Numbered from the stretch's first letter, positions 32,820 to 43,992 are shown. The stretch is DNA of 64,000 nt from Phascolarctos cinereus (GCF_002099425.1 NW_018343990.1:310001-374000), one strand, 5' to 3'. A program made the numbers and translations. Notes: generated from the letters alone by a model not told the origin.

Positions 32820-34740
32820 CAACATCAAAGATGCATACCATGACACTCATCCATGCCTGCCCATCCTGTATAACTTTTGTCCATGTTCTTCCAAAAGTTC
32901 ACCACAAGGTATTCTCTCAACATGCTGGAGGTCTCCCTTGATTTCTTCCAACATAGCAAGGGTACCAGTGGCACACTCAGGTTGTCCACTGGCTCACACC
33001 TGACCACACTGCTGCCCTCAGGGTGATACTCATCTTTAGTTCTTTGGAGGTAGTGGTATTCCACTTCTCAATGCCCCAGAGCAAAACTAGAGATGTTAGT
33101 GTAGAAGATATGGGTCTTTGCTTCCATGGAAAGAGCTTTGAGATCTCCAGAAGCAATCTGACTGAGCCACCTCCTTTTCAACTCCAGCTCCCGGTCCATT
33201 GTCCAATTATACTGTCTATCTCAGAAACACATACTACCAGACAAATTCTATGGTGTTCATACAAATGCACAGTAAAATCTAGATAATAGATATTCAACTA
33301 CTTGGTCTTTCCCACATGGATAGATAAAGCAGATTCCTTCGAGTAAATATTAATCTTCAGCAGGTGGCTTTGCAATGTCCAGGGACTTTAAGTAGTTAGC
33401 ACAATGTCATTGAAAAACAGGAATATCTGGAGGACTCCACCATTCCTCCCTAACCTATTCTCTTTGCTAGGATACATCCATCACAATACAAATACTTTTG
33501 GTGAGCCTATATTTTCCTGTTTCATGCCTCCAATGATGTTTATTATCAGAAGATCACTGACCAGGGTTATTTCTGTTGTTTCATTTCCCAACATCGACTC
33601 ACCTTAATCTATCAATAGAAGACGATTTGCTTGAAAAAGCTTCAAAGGTGGCACTTGATTCTACTGAATCAAATGCTTTTTTTTAACCCACAATTAGCAC
33701 AATGAGATTTTCTCTACATCTTTCAGTTAGTTGACAGATGTCCATTGTTAACTTGCTAATACCTCTTTGTTCCTCATCTACCCTCTCGCTGAAGATTCTT
33801 ATAATATCTGTACAGATGACTCTCATTGGATTTGGTTGATTGGTACAGGTATAGGAATTGGTAACAATTGACATAAATAATAGCATCTATGTAGTACTTT
33901 AACATTGGCAAAGCATTTTACCTATATTAGCTCACGTGATCCTCAAAACTCCCCTTTGAAGTAAGCACTAATATCATCCCCATTTTGTGGATGAAGAAAT
34001 TGTGGCTAAGAGACTTTCCAGGGTCATCACATCTAGTAATGTCAGAGATAGGATTCAAATTCAGGTCTTCTTGACTTCAATCTAGCACTCCCCACTACGG
34101 CACTTAGCTGACTCAGAGTATTCTCTTGATCACCTTGGCTCAAGCCTTGCCCATTCCTTTTGTATCTTCCTGTACTTCAGATACTTTGTATATTGGAACC
34201 TCAAGACCCTTACAACTGTATTGTGTCCAGTGCTCACCTATGTATACTTGGTTCAATCCACACACTTCTGCCATCTTGGTTCTCTTGAATGGCAGTTCTA
34301 CTTTCTCTAACAATGCATTGTAGTGGTCTCACTATTCCTTGTATGGAAAAAACAGTTTATTAAAGTAGTTTTTTCAAATCTTTTTCCATTTTTTTTTCTG
34401 TTTACAATCCCATGTCAGTTTTCATCCCTGAATGCCCTTAGGATGGCTTTGATTAGTTGCATATCAAGTCAAACTGTCTTTAAATTCATTTTACTTTCCA
34501 CTGCTTCTCTCTACTTCATGAGGTAGTGCTCATGATTGTCCTTCAGCCTTCTCATAAGGTTCTACAGGGAAATTTATATTATAGTCCACCATTGTTGTTG
34601 GCAACCATCTCTCTCTATTTGGCAAGCAAGTCAGATGCTTGCTGACTGAGGTGCTTGCTCGATTCTTTGGTTTTTCTTGTTGTGGCACTTCCTTTATGTC
34701 AATTAATCTTCTAGAAAAATTAGTCTAGCCAATTTTCTGA
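32820..34740 (-). mobile_element. RTE-clade LINE, distinct from BovB
   Basis: Minus-strand translation gives decayed reverse-transcriptase blocks: a region with TMDICQLTERCRENLIVLIV running into KKAFDSVESSATFEAF (about 33620-33780), then LELKRRWLSQIASGDLKAL (about 33140-33200) and EVEYHYLQRTKDEYHPEG (about 33010-33065). This order resembles RTE polymerases that carry a 'KKAFDSVE' block. Upstream coding (34120-34740) is more eroded. A MIR splits it at 33873-34112. The 3' end lies next to the 7SL copy, and a second 3' end of the same family is at 42690-42862. Confidence 0.65.
33873..34112 (-). mobile_element. MIR SINE nested in the RTE LINE
   Basis: 'tattagctcacgtgatcctc', 'ccccattttgtggatgaaga', 'ccagggtcatcacatctag' and 'ggattcaaattcaggtcttc'. 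RTE-like sequence continues on both sides. Confidence 0.83.
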
Positions 34741-34911
34741 ATTTTGGGCTGTGAAAGGCAAAAGATACATCAGATAAGAGCTTAAGGGAATGGCAGAGCT
34801 AAGTGAAAGATTCTTTAATTATGGAGGAAACCTTGGAGAGACATTGGCATATTTGTGGACAACAGGGAAGATGACAGTGGATAAAGATAAACTGAAGATG
34901 AAAGAAAGATG

Positions 34912-36190
34912 AATCAAATCAGCAGGTCAACAAGCATTTTTTTTTTTGCTTTTAGGCAATTGGGGTTAAGTGACTTGCCCAGGGTCACACAGCTAGTAAG
35001 TGCCAAGTGTCTGGTCTGAGGCCGGATTTGAACTCAGGTACTCCTGACTTCAGGTCTGGTGCTCTATCCGCTGCACCACCTAGCTGCCCCTTCAACAAGC
35101 ATTTTTTAAGCTTTAACTATGTTCAAGGCCCTGTGCTATGTAAGGGGAATATAAATACAAACAACAAGAAAGACAGTCCCTGCACTAGGATATTTATTTT
35201 CATTTTAATGGGATAAAACAATACATAAAAGGAAGCTAAAAAGCTGAAAGAGGTACAAGGTGGTAAGAAAAAAGTGGAGGAAGTTGGGAAAAGAACTCAG
35301 AGACTAATGAAGAAATGAACATTATTAGCCTAGGTAGTTTCCTTAAAATGGAGGTTCCAGAAGGAACTGACCTATCAGAGGATAGGACCTCAGGGGCAGT
35401 GTGATCATCTCTCTGTTGGATCATGGTAGAGAAAGAAATACAGAGAGTCAAGAGCAGAGTCCAAAGAAGAAAAAGCAAGCTTCCAAAAGACACAGGAAGG
35501 AATGAAATCAAGAGCACAAGTGAAAGACAAGGAGAAGATCTACATGTCTGTCAAAAATTGGAGAAAAGGAGGAATAAATGGGGAATGATGAAGAAAGGTT
35601 TTGAAGCAGAAAGCACATGAAAAAATGGAGCATATAAGGGATAATTTTTTTGTAATTTATTTTTTCTCAGCAAATTAGGAGACAAAGTCCTCTGCCAAGA
35701 GGAATAAGAGGTTTGAAGAGAAAGAAAACTGTTTGGGATAGACATTGTGAAGAGTATCATACTCAACCAAGAAGGTATAAAAAGATTATGGCATAGAAGG
35801 CAAAGCCCCATTGGGGTTAGGCAACATAGGTTTGCTGTGAGCCTCATAAGCATAGTCACATGATATTCTTTAAGAGTATTGAGTAGCATGTAAAAAGGAG
35901 CAAAGAAGGAAGATGATGCCAGTAGGACTAGGGGTTAGCAAGGTATGATTGATAACAGGTAAAAGGAGCCAGAGATTCGAAGAAAAAAGACAGTTTATAG
36001 TCAATGGCAGAGTTGAAACTAAGAATGGAGCAAAGTAAAGATAGAGGACAGATGATGGAATTGGGAGAAGAAAGAGGAGTAGGGGAACTATAGGTCCCTC
36101 AAGACTTGTGGGGCAGGGCAGAAGGAGAAATTAAAAGAGGTTGTAGTTGGGGGGAAGCAATGTCAGAGTTGTTTATTAAGGAGGTAAAGG
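34912..36190 (-). mobile_element. L2 LINE, long copy split by a SINE
   Basis: Antisense L2 resumes right of the SINE with 'tcaaggccctgtgctatg' and 'aagacagtccctgc'. It runs through purine-rich L2 sequence to 'ttagcaaggtatgattgata' and 'aggagccagagattcg' near 35935-35985. Its 112-aa and 93-aa minus-strand frames are decayed remnants. Confidence 0.65.
34927..35107 (-). mobile_element. WSINE-like SINE with perfect 16-bp target duplication
   Basis: The body is 34943-35091. Read antisense it is a T-run, 'aggcaattggggttaagtga', 'cagggtcacacagctagtaa', 'ggccggatttgaactcagg', then the complete head 'ccgctgcaccacctagctg'. The flanks tcaacaagcatttttt at 34927-34942 and 35092-35107 are identical. The intact head and undecayed duplications make it one of the youngest insertions here. 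Confidence 0.95.
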
Positions 36191-36424
36191 AGTAAGAAAA
36201 TAATGTATAACTATAGTAAAACTTTGACTAAATCCTTCCTCAACATCATCATCACCATCATCATGGCTTACATTTCTACAGTGCTGTAAAGCTGTGTTAC
36301 AGTTTGTTCTGTGAATACCTCTAAGCATTGTTTTATTTACCTAGTAGTGATTATAAACAACTATGTTCAGTACTGCCCTGGAAGAACTCAGTGTAACACA
36401 TTTGTACTCCTACAGCATCTTCCT

Positions 36425-36545
36425 TATCAGCATGGTACAGCTGAAACAGTCAGACTGGGAGTTGGGAAAGACCAAGATTCAAATCACACTTGTAACAATT
36501 AATAGATGTAATAATAGCTGAGGGAAAGTCACATTATGCTGTATC
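36425..36545 (+). mobile_element. MIR-like SINE, eroded
   Basis: 'agactgggagttgggaaaga' and 'attcaaatcacacttgt' fit a sense head. The CORE is barely visible. Confidence 0.4.
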
Positions 36546-36579
36546 ATGTTCATCTGAAATTCATCCTTTTCCCCTCATT

Positions 36580-37115
36580 TTGTCAGTCTAGCTGTTCCTA
36601 AAGGGCAATCTGAATAATCTGACCTCTCCCAGCTCCCCCTAACCCCAGGCATCCCTTCCCAAGAGGAAGCCTCATTTCTGTTTACCAGTAAACAGAGAAA
36701 CCACATTAGGCTGGGTTCCTCCCTAGGGGAACCGTCCTGGCTGTTCCTCATCAAAGTTAGGGGTAACTTGGTCTCTAGGGGGACACTAAGTCGGGAGGAA
36801 TGCTGATTGGGGTAGTTTTGTTTTCTAGCTAAAATTACGAGATGCAGCTGACACCTATGAAACAATTAACATTGCCTAATTTCCAGAGAAGGGTATGATC
36901 ACCCACACCTGAAGGCCAAGTCACCCACCAATCAGTACTGTCTTACCTTTGCCAGAGACGTTCCAAATGAGGTACCGTCAGGCCAATCAGAGGGAAGACA
37001 CACCTAGGTTTAAAGATTCTGTCGGACTCTCGATGAGAGTCTCTGGTCATCTAGAGAGGTCACTGAGCCAATTTATTGTTTACTGCTAGCCTAACAAATT
37101 TATCGTGGTCAGACA
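36580..37115 (+). mobile_element. Probable solo LTR of an endogenous retrovirus
   Basis: About 535 bp, richer in GC than its surroundings, with LTR-like layout. Two CCAAT boxes (near 36938 and 36983) precede a TATA-like 'gtttaaag' near 37009. A hairpin-prone 'actctcgatgagagt' and an AATAAA-like region before the 3' edge 'tcgtggtcagaca' fit an R-U5 arrangement. I saw no second LTR or internal region, so it is likely solo and old. The exact ends and target duplication are unresolved, and the family is not identified. Confidence 0.5.
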
Positions 37116-37214
37116 CCAGGCTTTTGCTAAAGTGCCAGCCACAACTCATGTTACTAACAGTATATGTATCACTGCTAACAAAATGATATCTTGTCCTAGA
37201 GACAACTTTACTCA

Positions 37215-37388
37215 CCATCATTTTTGCTCACTACATAACCATAGGCAAGTATGCCTCTCAGCTTTCTCATGGGTAACACATGGATATTAATACCTCTGGA
37301 ACTGTCCTTATGGTATATTATGAAGGTCAAATGAGGGAACATAAAAAGGTCTGTAAATTTTAAAATGTTGTATTAAGCTCATTTTTAT
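37215..37388 (+). mobile_element. MIR SINE
   Basis: 'aaccataggcaagtatgcc', 'tcagctttctcatgggtaac', 'aaggtcaaatgagggaac' and 'aaatgttgtattaagct'. Confidence 0.65.
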
Positions 37389-37511
37389 CTTCGATAATGG
37401 ACAATTTAAAATACACATACAATTTATTTTGGGTTTTTTTTTTCATTATTTCATGTGTTGTCCTCCAACAATAAGTCCTTGATAAATGTTTTGTAGACAA
37501 AAACTTTAATT

Positions 37512-37612
37512 TCAAGGTAAGCTCCTGGAGGACAATGGTCTTGTGTTAGGATTCTTTTATAACCTCAAATGCACCTAGTAAAGAGCAAGCTTGCTCATTG
37601 ATTGATTTCCCA
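37512..37612 (+). mobile_element. L2 LINE 3' end
   Basis: 'gtaagctcctggaggacaat' and a tail 'gcttgctcattgattgatt'. Confidence 0.7.
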
Positions 37613-37720
37613 AGTTGCATCTCACCACAGCTTGCAAAGCTCTGATGCAACTTAACCACTCTGAGACTCAGTTGCCTTATCTGTAAAATTGAAATAAAGT
37701 TTCAAAAAGGTACGCATGTA
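37613..37720 (+). mobile_element. MIR SINE fragment
   Basis: 'caacttaaccactctgagac' followed by 'cagttgccttatctgtaaaa'. Confidence 0.6.
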
Positions 37721-38117
37721 TGGTATCAGAGGGAGGTATCTATTAAGACAGACCACAACACTTAAAACTTAGTATAGGGTCTTCATGATTCCATGGCCAA
37801 AAAATTCATCACCCTGCAGCCTCATTAAAATTCTCTGAATATAGATCAATGGATCCTTAAATAACAGGCCTAGAGTGTATCCTTGAGTTATTATTGGAGT
37901 CTTTCCAGCTTATCCTTTGCTAGAATAGCCTTTAAGGGTTACCCCAACACTACAATGAAGCACCACAGCAAGAGCTCTGGTTCTTAGCATACTGAAGTAG
38001 ACAAATCCCTCTCCCACTCAAGGATCCAAGGTTACCAAATTTGACATGTCAGTACCATTATTTCTTTGAATTTCCTTACAATTTGAATTTCCACAAAGAT
38101 GTGCATGTGATATGAGA
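37721..38117. other. Unassigned spacer
   Basis: Possibly a decayed repeat near 37860-38040, but I could not assign it. Confidence 0.35.
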
Positions 38118-38312
38118 TCATAAATCACAGATTTACAAAAGTGACCTCAGTAACCATCTAGGCCAATCTCTTCATTTTACAGATGAGGAAACCAAGGTCC
38201 ATAGAAGCTAACTGATTTTCCCAGGGTCACCCAAAGACAACATATCATAGTCAGTATTTGAACCCAGGTCCTCTGACCCCAGAGATAGTACTCACACCAG
38301 TCTATCCTGTTG
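38118..38312 (-). mobile_element. MIR SINE
   Basis: 'gatcataaatcacagattta', 'tcattttacagatgaggaaa' and 'tttgaacccaggtcctctga'. Confidence 0.85.
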
Positions 38313-38621
38313 CAATCAGCCTAACCTTTCCTCACCATAACTATTTATAGCATCATTTTGCATTTAATTAAATTGTGTCCATCTCTTCAAAAGACTGCCA
38401 AATCACTGTATAAATCATCTAAGCTAATTCTTCTATTTTACAGTGAAGAGGGAGGCAGAAGGGAAGAGGTAATAAAGAAAATATTCAGTTCTAATCTCAA
38501 GATGAGAAAGATGAATTGCATCCCTTCTGAGTAATTGTGGACAAAAGTATTAACACACTAACCATAAGAACAGCAAATGTTCCTGGACAGTGGGGGTGGG
38601 GGGGGAACCATATTTGAAGAG

Positions 38622-38772
38622 AGAGAACGGATTCTGCCACTTACTAACTCTATGACTTTGGGTAAGTATTTTAACTTCTCCAGACTTCTGTCTCCTCAAC
38701 AATAAAATAAGAGGGTTGAACCAGATGATGTCAAAGGTCCCTTCTGTCTCTAAATCTATGATTCTATATCTT
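38622..38772 (+). mobile_element. MIR SINE
   Basis: 'ctatgactttgggtaagtat', 'gagggttgaaccagatgatg' and 'tctctaaatctatgattcta'. A G-run lies just 5' at 38587-38606. Confidence 0.8.
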
Positions 38773-38815
38773 CTGTCCCCATTTCCCATGCAGGGTTCTG
38801 CTTATAGAGACGTAT

Positions 38816-39026
38816 TAAAGGAACATCGATATTTAGAGTTGAAAGGGACTTTAGAAACCATCAAGTCTGATCCCCTCATCTTACAGATGAGGAAACTGAG
38901 GCCCCGAGGGGTTAAGTGACTTGCCTAAGGTTACAAAGCTAGCAAGCATCTAAGATAGGATTTGGACAGAGTTCTTCCTGATTCCAAGTCCAGTAACCTG
39001 ATAAGACTACATCAGACTGCCTCCCC
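38816..39026 (-). mobile_element. MIR SINE, well preserved
   Basis: 'tttagagttgaaagggactt', 'cttacagatgaggaaactga' and 'ggttaagtgacttgcctaag'. It is inverted relative to its neighbour at 38622-38772. Confidence 0.88.
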
Positions 39027-39890
39027 AACTTGTAAAGTAGCTGAAAATACTTGTTGTCGAGTCTCTTCAGTTTGCTAGTATTCCAATTTTTATCTTCACT
39101 GTTTTTTTTCAGCCAATACCTAAATATAACTGTTTATAATTGGCCCTTCATCATTGCTACAGATAAGAAACACTAATGCACCCCAAATTTCAATTCCTGC
39201 TAGACAATGATATTTCCTTCATTCCTAATCTGGCTGAGCTCCCCTAATTTACAGTATCCATTTTTTCCAGCTGCCTTTAGCTAACAGCCACAATTATATC
39301 ATCCTGGAGACCCACACCTTCCCCTTCACTCTCAGGTATGGCTGAACAGTAGCAATGCACATTCTTCAGCTTCATCCTTCCTTTCTCACTGGAATGCCTC
39401 ATATTCATAAATCATTGATAGTGCCCTTAAAAAACATAAACAACATTCAAGTGCTTTCTCTCATCTATCAGAGAGAAGCAAAGTCACCCTCAGATTAACA
39501 GTCTGCAAATGGAATAGTGGCTCTGGGCAAATAACTGTAGTAACCCCCAACAAGTCTCTGGATAATTCTATGGATTGAACATTTATTAAGTGCCTATAAA
39601 TGTAGGTTGGGTTGTTAAAGGGTGGGGATGCTCCAAGTATCAAAGCAGCCCAAGCTTAAGTACACTCTTCTTTCCCCGGCTTCAGTCTGAAGTATAAGTG
39701 GCTCCAGACAAAAGAACAAACCAGAGCTGGAACTCACTAATTTTTCCTTTAGACACCACTCTTTTGCCATAGATTGGTTCAACCTTGTTACAAAGAAGTA
39801 CTCTTGCCTAAGGGAAAATGTTCCTTCACTTGTGTGTGTTGGCGGCTCACAAAGAAATATGTTGGGGAATCCCAAAAACATTTGCTCCTC
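39027..39890. other. Unassigned spacer
   Basis: A minor L2-like patch ('gaacatttattaagtgccta' near 39577) is present. Nothing else recognised; the 88-aa minus frame has no known motif. Confidence 0.4.
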
Positions 39891-39892
39891 TT

Positions 39893-40046
39893 TAAAACAT
39901 TAGACTGGAAGTTATGAGACCAAGGATCTTGTTCCAGCTCCTCATTTTATCTCCATGGGTCTCCATTTCTTCATCTGTAAGATTAAGGGCTTGAACTCAA
40001 TGAGCCCACAGATTTCTGCCAACTTTAAGTCATAATATCATTGAAT
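39893..40046 (+). mobile_element. MIR SINE, 3' half
   Basis: 'ccatttcttcatctgtaaga' and 'gggcttgaactcaatgagcc', then 'caactttaagtcataatatc'. Confidence 0.7.
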
Positions 40047-40188
40047 TCAATCAACAACAACAAAACCACTTCTGGTGTCCATATTCATAAAAGAATTCTA
40101 GATCTCACTTTGACTCTCACATTATTAATTCATTTTGCACTTCATTTGATCTCAGGTTATCCAAGTGGGAAGGAGTAGGATGGAAGAC

Positions 40189-40212
40189 AGTCACCCTAAA
40201 TTTAGGGTGACT
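40189..40212. repeat. Perfect 24-bp palindrome
   Basis: Centred on 'ccctaaatttaggg', this site is its own reverse complement across all 24 bases. No family boundary was seen around it. Confidence 0.9.
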
Positions 40213-40287
40213 ATCTAGATATTAGTCCCAATCACTTAGATTTTTATACTATTAGACAGGTTTTGTATGGTAAACTGCAACCAGTAA

Positions 40288-40364
40288 AATGCAAAGGCAG
40301 GAAATGTTTCTTTTTTTGTTTTTATATCTTGGTGCCAAATAAATGCTTGCTGAATGAATAAATC
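40288..40364 (+). mobile_element. L2 LINE 3' end
   Basis: 'tttttatatcttggtgcc', then 'aaataaatgcttgctgaatg'. Confidence 0.65.
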
Positions 40365-40635
40365 ATCCAAACATCCAAATTCTTCTGAAGTTGGAGAATT
40401 TCATTCCAAGTTAAATGAAATTCTAGGCTAGATTTTGACAATTTTTGGCACTGGGAAATCCTGGAAATCAAGGTATTTGTTGTAACATGATTTGACCTAG
40501 TATAAATTTATCATAAACATAATGTGACTTTTGTAATGGAAAAAAAAAAACACAGCCAGCTACTGGTGACTTCACCAATATAGAGCAGATACACCTAAAA
40601 GGTAATAGTCATCTCAGGATCCATTTGCCTCAATG

Positions 40636-40822
40636 CATAAGATCATAAATTTAGAGCTAGAAGGGACCTTAAAAAGCCATGTGGTCCAACCCATTCATTT
40701 TATAGATGAGAAAACTAAAGCCCCCAGAGGTGAATGACCTGTTCAATGTCACGCAGGTACAAAATTGAAGTCAGGCTATGAACCCAGGTCCTCATGACTT
40801 CAGAACCAGTACCACACTGCAC
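40636..40822 (-). mobile_element. MIR SINE
   Basis: 'gatcataaatttagagctag', 'cattttatagatgagaaaac' and 'tatgaacccaggtcctcatg'. Confidence 0.87.
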
Positions 40823-40959
40823 TTTGCACTTACCATAACTATCACTTCTGCCAGAAGAATCTTACCCATCTCTGAGAAGGGCTGCAATACATAGGAGCTA
40901 TCGTAATGACAGAAAACTCATTTTAGTTCCTAGTAATAAATAGTCAGATTACATGGCCA

Positions 40960-42370
40960 TCTGTCTGCCATTTCACAATCTCTTTTGGAAATCTGGCTAT
41001 AACTACTCCCATGGCATCAGTTATCATTTCTATGCAGATATCTCCTAAATCTATACAAGTAACTTGTATATCTCCCCTGAGCTCCAATCCTGCATTTCTA
41101 ACTATCTGCTGGACAGCTCCTCTTGGATATTTGAAGGGCATTTCACATTCTCTAAGACTGAACTCATCTTCCTTCCACTCAGCACTTGCTTCTCTCCTCC
41201 TGGAACTCTTCTCTCTGCTGCCAGACCCACCAAGCTAGGCTGGTCATTTTTGAGTTATATATCTCTTCCCTTTCCCTTTCCCCTACGTTCATTCAGTTTC
41301 CATGTCTTTTTGTTGTTGGTGTTTTGTCCTTTGTTCTCAAAGACGACTATGACATCAGGGAGGTGATGCCATGACCTGCAAGGAAATTGGCAATGAATCT
41401 ACCTCAATAGCATCTTTTCCAACTGTTATTCTCACTCTAATGGAGGCTTTCACATTGCCTTTCATTCAGGCTATTCCTACAGTTTCCTAAATGGTCTCTC
41501 TTCGTGCAACCTCTTCCTAAGACATCTTTTCTACGTCAGGAAAAACAACCTTCCAAATGCAGAGTTGTGACCATATACTTCCCATACTCAGAAGACTTCA
41601 GTGACTCCCAAGTGACTAAAGAATAAAATACAAACTTCTTAGCCTGGAACTTAAGGCCCTCTATAATCTGAACCCCACTCACTCTGGCAGCCTTATTTCA
41701 CATGGCTTCCCTTTGTGCTCTCAATGTTTCTGGCAAACTGGATGACTAGTTGGTCCCTGACCTTGTCCTGCTCACTCCCATCTCCCTCCTTTCATATAGG
41801 CCTTCCCCACCCCTTTAGTCATGCTTAATGTATTCTCCCCATCTCTACCTGTTGACACACTTATTTTCATTTAATGTTCTACTCTCGTGTCAATTCAACT
41901 TGATTCAACAAAAATTTATTAAAATGCTGCTAGAGAACTGCACCAAACCCTAGGATGAGACATTAAATACAGCTAAGATATACATATCCATGCCCTCATG
42001 GGGCTGGAATGCTTCATGTTCATCATTGCTAGAATCCTTAAAAAGGAAAAAAAAAACATGGAACATACATTTGCTGTCTCATCTCCCAGTTAGAGAGGTT
42101 ACTTACAATCCAGTAACCTCTTTTGTGAAGCCTTACCCAACTCCCTCTCCAAGTATAAGTGATCTCTTCCTCCTCAAATCTTCAACTGTACTTTTTCTGG
42201 ACCCTCTCTTTGCATTTATCACATTCCAGATCACATAATAATTATTTGTATACTGTTTCATATCCCCATTTGAATGTAAGCTTTTTGAGGATAAGGCTAC
42301 ATTGTTTCTCATCCTCATATCCTCAGCACCTACAAGCAGTAGCCAGTCACTACCGTTAATTAATGCCTTT
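40960..42370 (+). mobile_element. L2 LINE, RT domain to 3' end
   Basis: The longest sense L2 here. 'tttctatgcagatatctcc' (about 41029) is the decayed YADD region. It is followed by 'ctgagctccaatcctgcatt', 'aagactgaactcatcttcc', 'actcccaagtgactaaagaa' with 'acttaaggccctctataatc', and the 3' UTR 'tgaatgtaagctttttgagg'. Inserts are repeat A at 41309-41393 and an antisense L2-like patch near 41893-41995. The 60-100 aa frames here are relics of its polymerase. Confidence 0.85.
41309..41393 (-). mobile_element. Repeat 'A', second copy, nested in L2
   Basis: 'cctttgttctcaaagacgac' continues directly into 'atgacatcagggaggtgatg'. This shows the undisturbed sequence of the site that the L1 fragment occupies in the copy at 3709-4877. 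Confidence 0.7.
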
Positions 42371-42403
42371 ATGCCTTCAGTAGATTCTAAGAGCAAATTT
42401 TAT

Positions 42404-42407
<4 letters not shown>

Positions 42408-42461
<54 letters not shown>
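42408..42461. repeat. (CA)n microsatellite
   Basis: An essentially uninterrupted 54-bp CA tract. Confidence 0.98.
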
Positions 42462-42462
<1 letters not shown>

Positions 42463-42574
42463 ATGAAAAGTCTGGTCACAACTAATAAGCAAACAGTGCC
42501 CAATAACTCATTTCTATAGCAAGAAATTAGATGAGTGCAGATAAATTCCTTTGGAATTCATAGCCTTGCCCACA

Positions 42575-42645
42575 AAACACAGAGTTGGTCTCAATGGCCC
42601 CAAAGGTCCCGTCTAGCTTTAAATCAATGATCCCACAATACTCTA
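42575..42645 (+). mobile_element. MIR 3'-end fragment
   Basis: 'caaaggtcccgtctagcttt' and 'aaatcaatgatcccacaat'. Confidence 0.55.
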
Positions 42646-42689
42646 TTGCATCTAAAATCTCATCAATATGAATATCCTCTCCAGGAATG

Positions 42690-42862
42690 AACATCACAAG
42701 TCATCCATGCCTGTCCATTCCATGTGACTTTTATCTCTCCATAAATTTACCTAAGTGAGTTCTCTTTATATCACCAGGATACCAATGGAGCATGCTAGTT
42801 ACCTGTCCATTGGTGATCCCTTGCTCTTATCATGTGACCAGCTCATCTTTTTCAATCACACT
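42690..42862 (-). mobile_element. RTE-clade LINE 3' end, second copy
   Basis: Aligns with 32840-33040: 'catccatgcctgtccattcc', then 'gtgacttttatctctccata', 'agtgagttctctttatatca' and 'tgtccattggtgatcccttg'. Having two copies with the same left end supports a genuine family terminus there. Confidence 0.6.
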
Positions 42863-42883
42863 TTTCTTTTAAGACACTTCCTA

Positions 42884-43117
42884 TGGGCAGGCAAGTAGGT
42901 GGCAGAATGGACAGAGCACTGGACCTGGAATCAGAAAGACTTAAGTTCAAATTCTGCCTCAGACACTGACTTAAACTTTCTTTGCCTTGGTTTCCCCAAT
43001 TGTTAGTGGGATAATAGCAGCACCTACCTCACAGAGTTGTTCTGCAAGGATCAAATGAGATAACATCTGTAAAGCACTGAGCACAGTTCTAGGCACGTAG
43101 TGCTATAAAAATGCTTA
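42884..43117 (+). mobile_element. MIR-type SINE with WSINE-like head
   Basis: 'ggcaagtaggtggcagaatg' and 'gacctggaatcagaaagact' form the head; the CORE is shortened; the MIR 3' half is 'cacctacctcacagagttgt' and 'gtaaagcactgagcacag'. Confidence 0.85.
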
Positions 43118-43119
43118 TC

Positions 43120-43340
43120 CCTTCCCTTCCCTGCAGGAAGGTTTTCCTTATTCCTCCAGCTGATAATGCTCTCCCCATGAATCTCACCTTGAATTTATTT
43201 TGTTCATATCTATATAAATATGTTTTCTCCCCCATAGAACATAAGCTTCCTGAAGGCAGGGACTGTTTCCTTGTTGTCTTTGTATCCCCTATGTCTATCA
43301 CATACCAGCTACTTCATAAACATCCATGGACTGTTTGACT
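43120..43340 (+). mobile_element. L2 LINE 3' end
   Basis: 'ctccagctgataatgctctc', 'gaacataagcttcctgaagg', 'cagggactgtttccttgttg' and 'tttgtatcccctatgtctat'. Confidence 0.85.
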
Positions 43341-43900
43341 GCCATCAGGTATACTGCTTCTCCTTTAAACTTCCTCATTTAAAACATGCCATTTCCTTGT
43401 AGTAGTACAACCACTCATTAATTCAGACTGCATTCATTTGAAATCTGTGCTAATTCAGGCTGAACTAGTGTGTACCTTTATGTTACCTATACAGAAAGTT
43501 TTTGCTAGTCAATTAAAAGGGTAAGCTAATAGTGAATCTTAGAGGTAAAAGGAAATTTAAAAGGGGTGTTTAAACTACTTAAGAGAACAAACTGTTTTCA
43601 AAACACTCTCAAGCATTTTACTGGCATCATTTACATATCACCAATTGATATTCTAATTACAAACTTGCATTGCTGCTCATTAAAGCAAGTTCCCCTAGGA
43701 CCTCTACTCAGAAACAATTTGCCATACTAATTCTAGTTACTGTATGTACTTGAAAGCAATCAATGTGCTGTATCTTTTGACTTTACTCTTTGGGAGAGAC
43801 TATATCACCAATTACTTTGAATAAGTAATTCATAACTTAGTGTATTTTATATTGAGAATCCTCACCACCTGCTATTATTTGTGTGTGCAGTATATAATAT
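43341..43900. other. Unassigned spacer
   Basis: No gene or repeat recognised. Confidence 0.4.
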
Positions 43901-43904
43901 ATGC

Positions 43905-43992
43905 ACGTGTGTTCATACATAAATATATATATATATATATTATTACATACATATATTTATACATACTTATATATATACACACATACATATAG
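43905..43992. repeat. TA/TACA-rich microsatellite
   Basis: AT runs and TACATA units give the Tyr/Ile-rich frame at 43901. Confidence 0.92.

Noticed and set aside
32487-32846. 119-codon minus-strand frame and a companion of 84 codons
   Set aside because: Both lie on the antisense of the 7SL retrocopy and reflect its base composition.
37760-38040. Possible decayed LINE in this interval
   Set aside because: A few phrases seemed familiar, but I could not align a continuous order of landmarks to any family.
42408-42461. CA tract and other simple repeats considered as a CRISPR-like or structured array
   Set aside because: Pure dinucleotide repeat without spacers, in a vertebrate genome.
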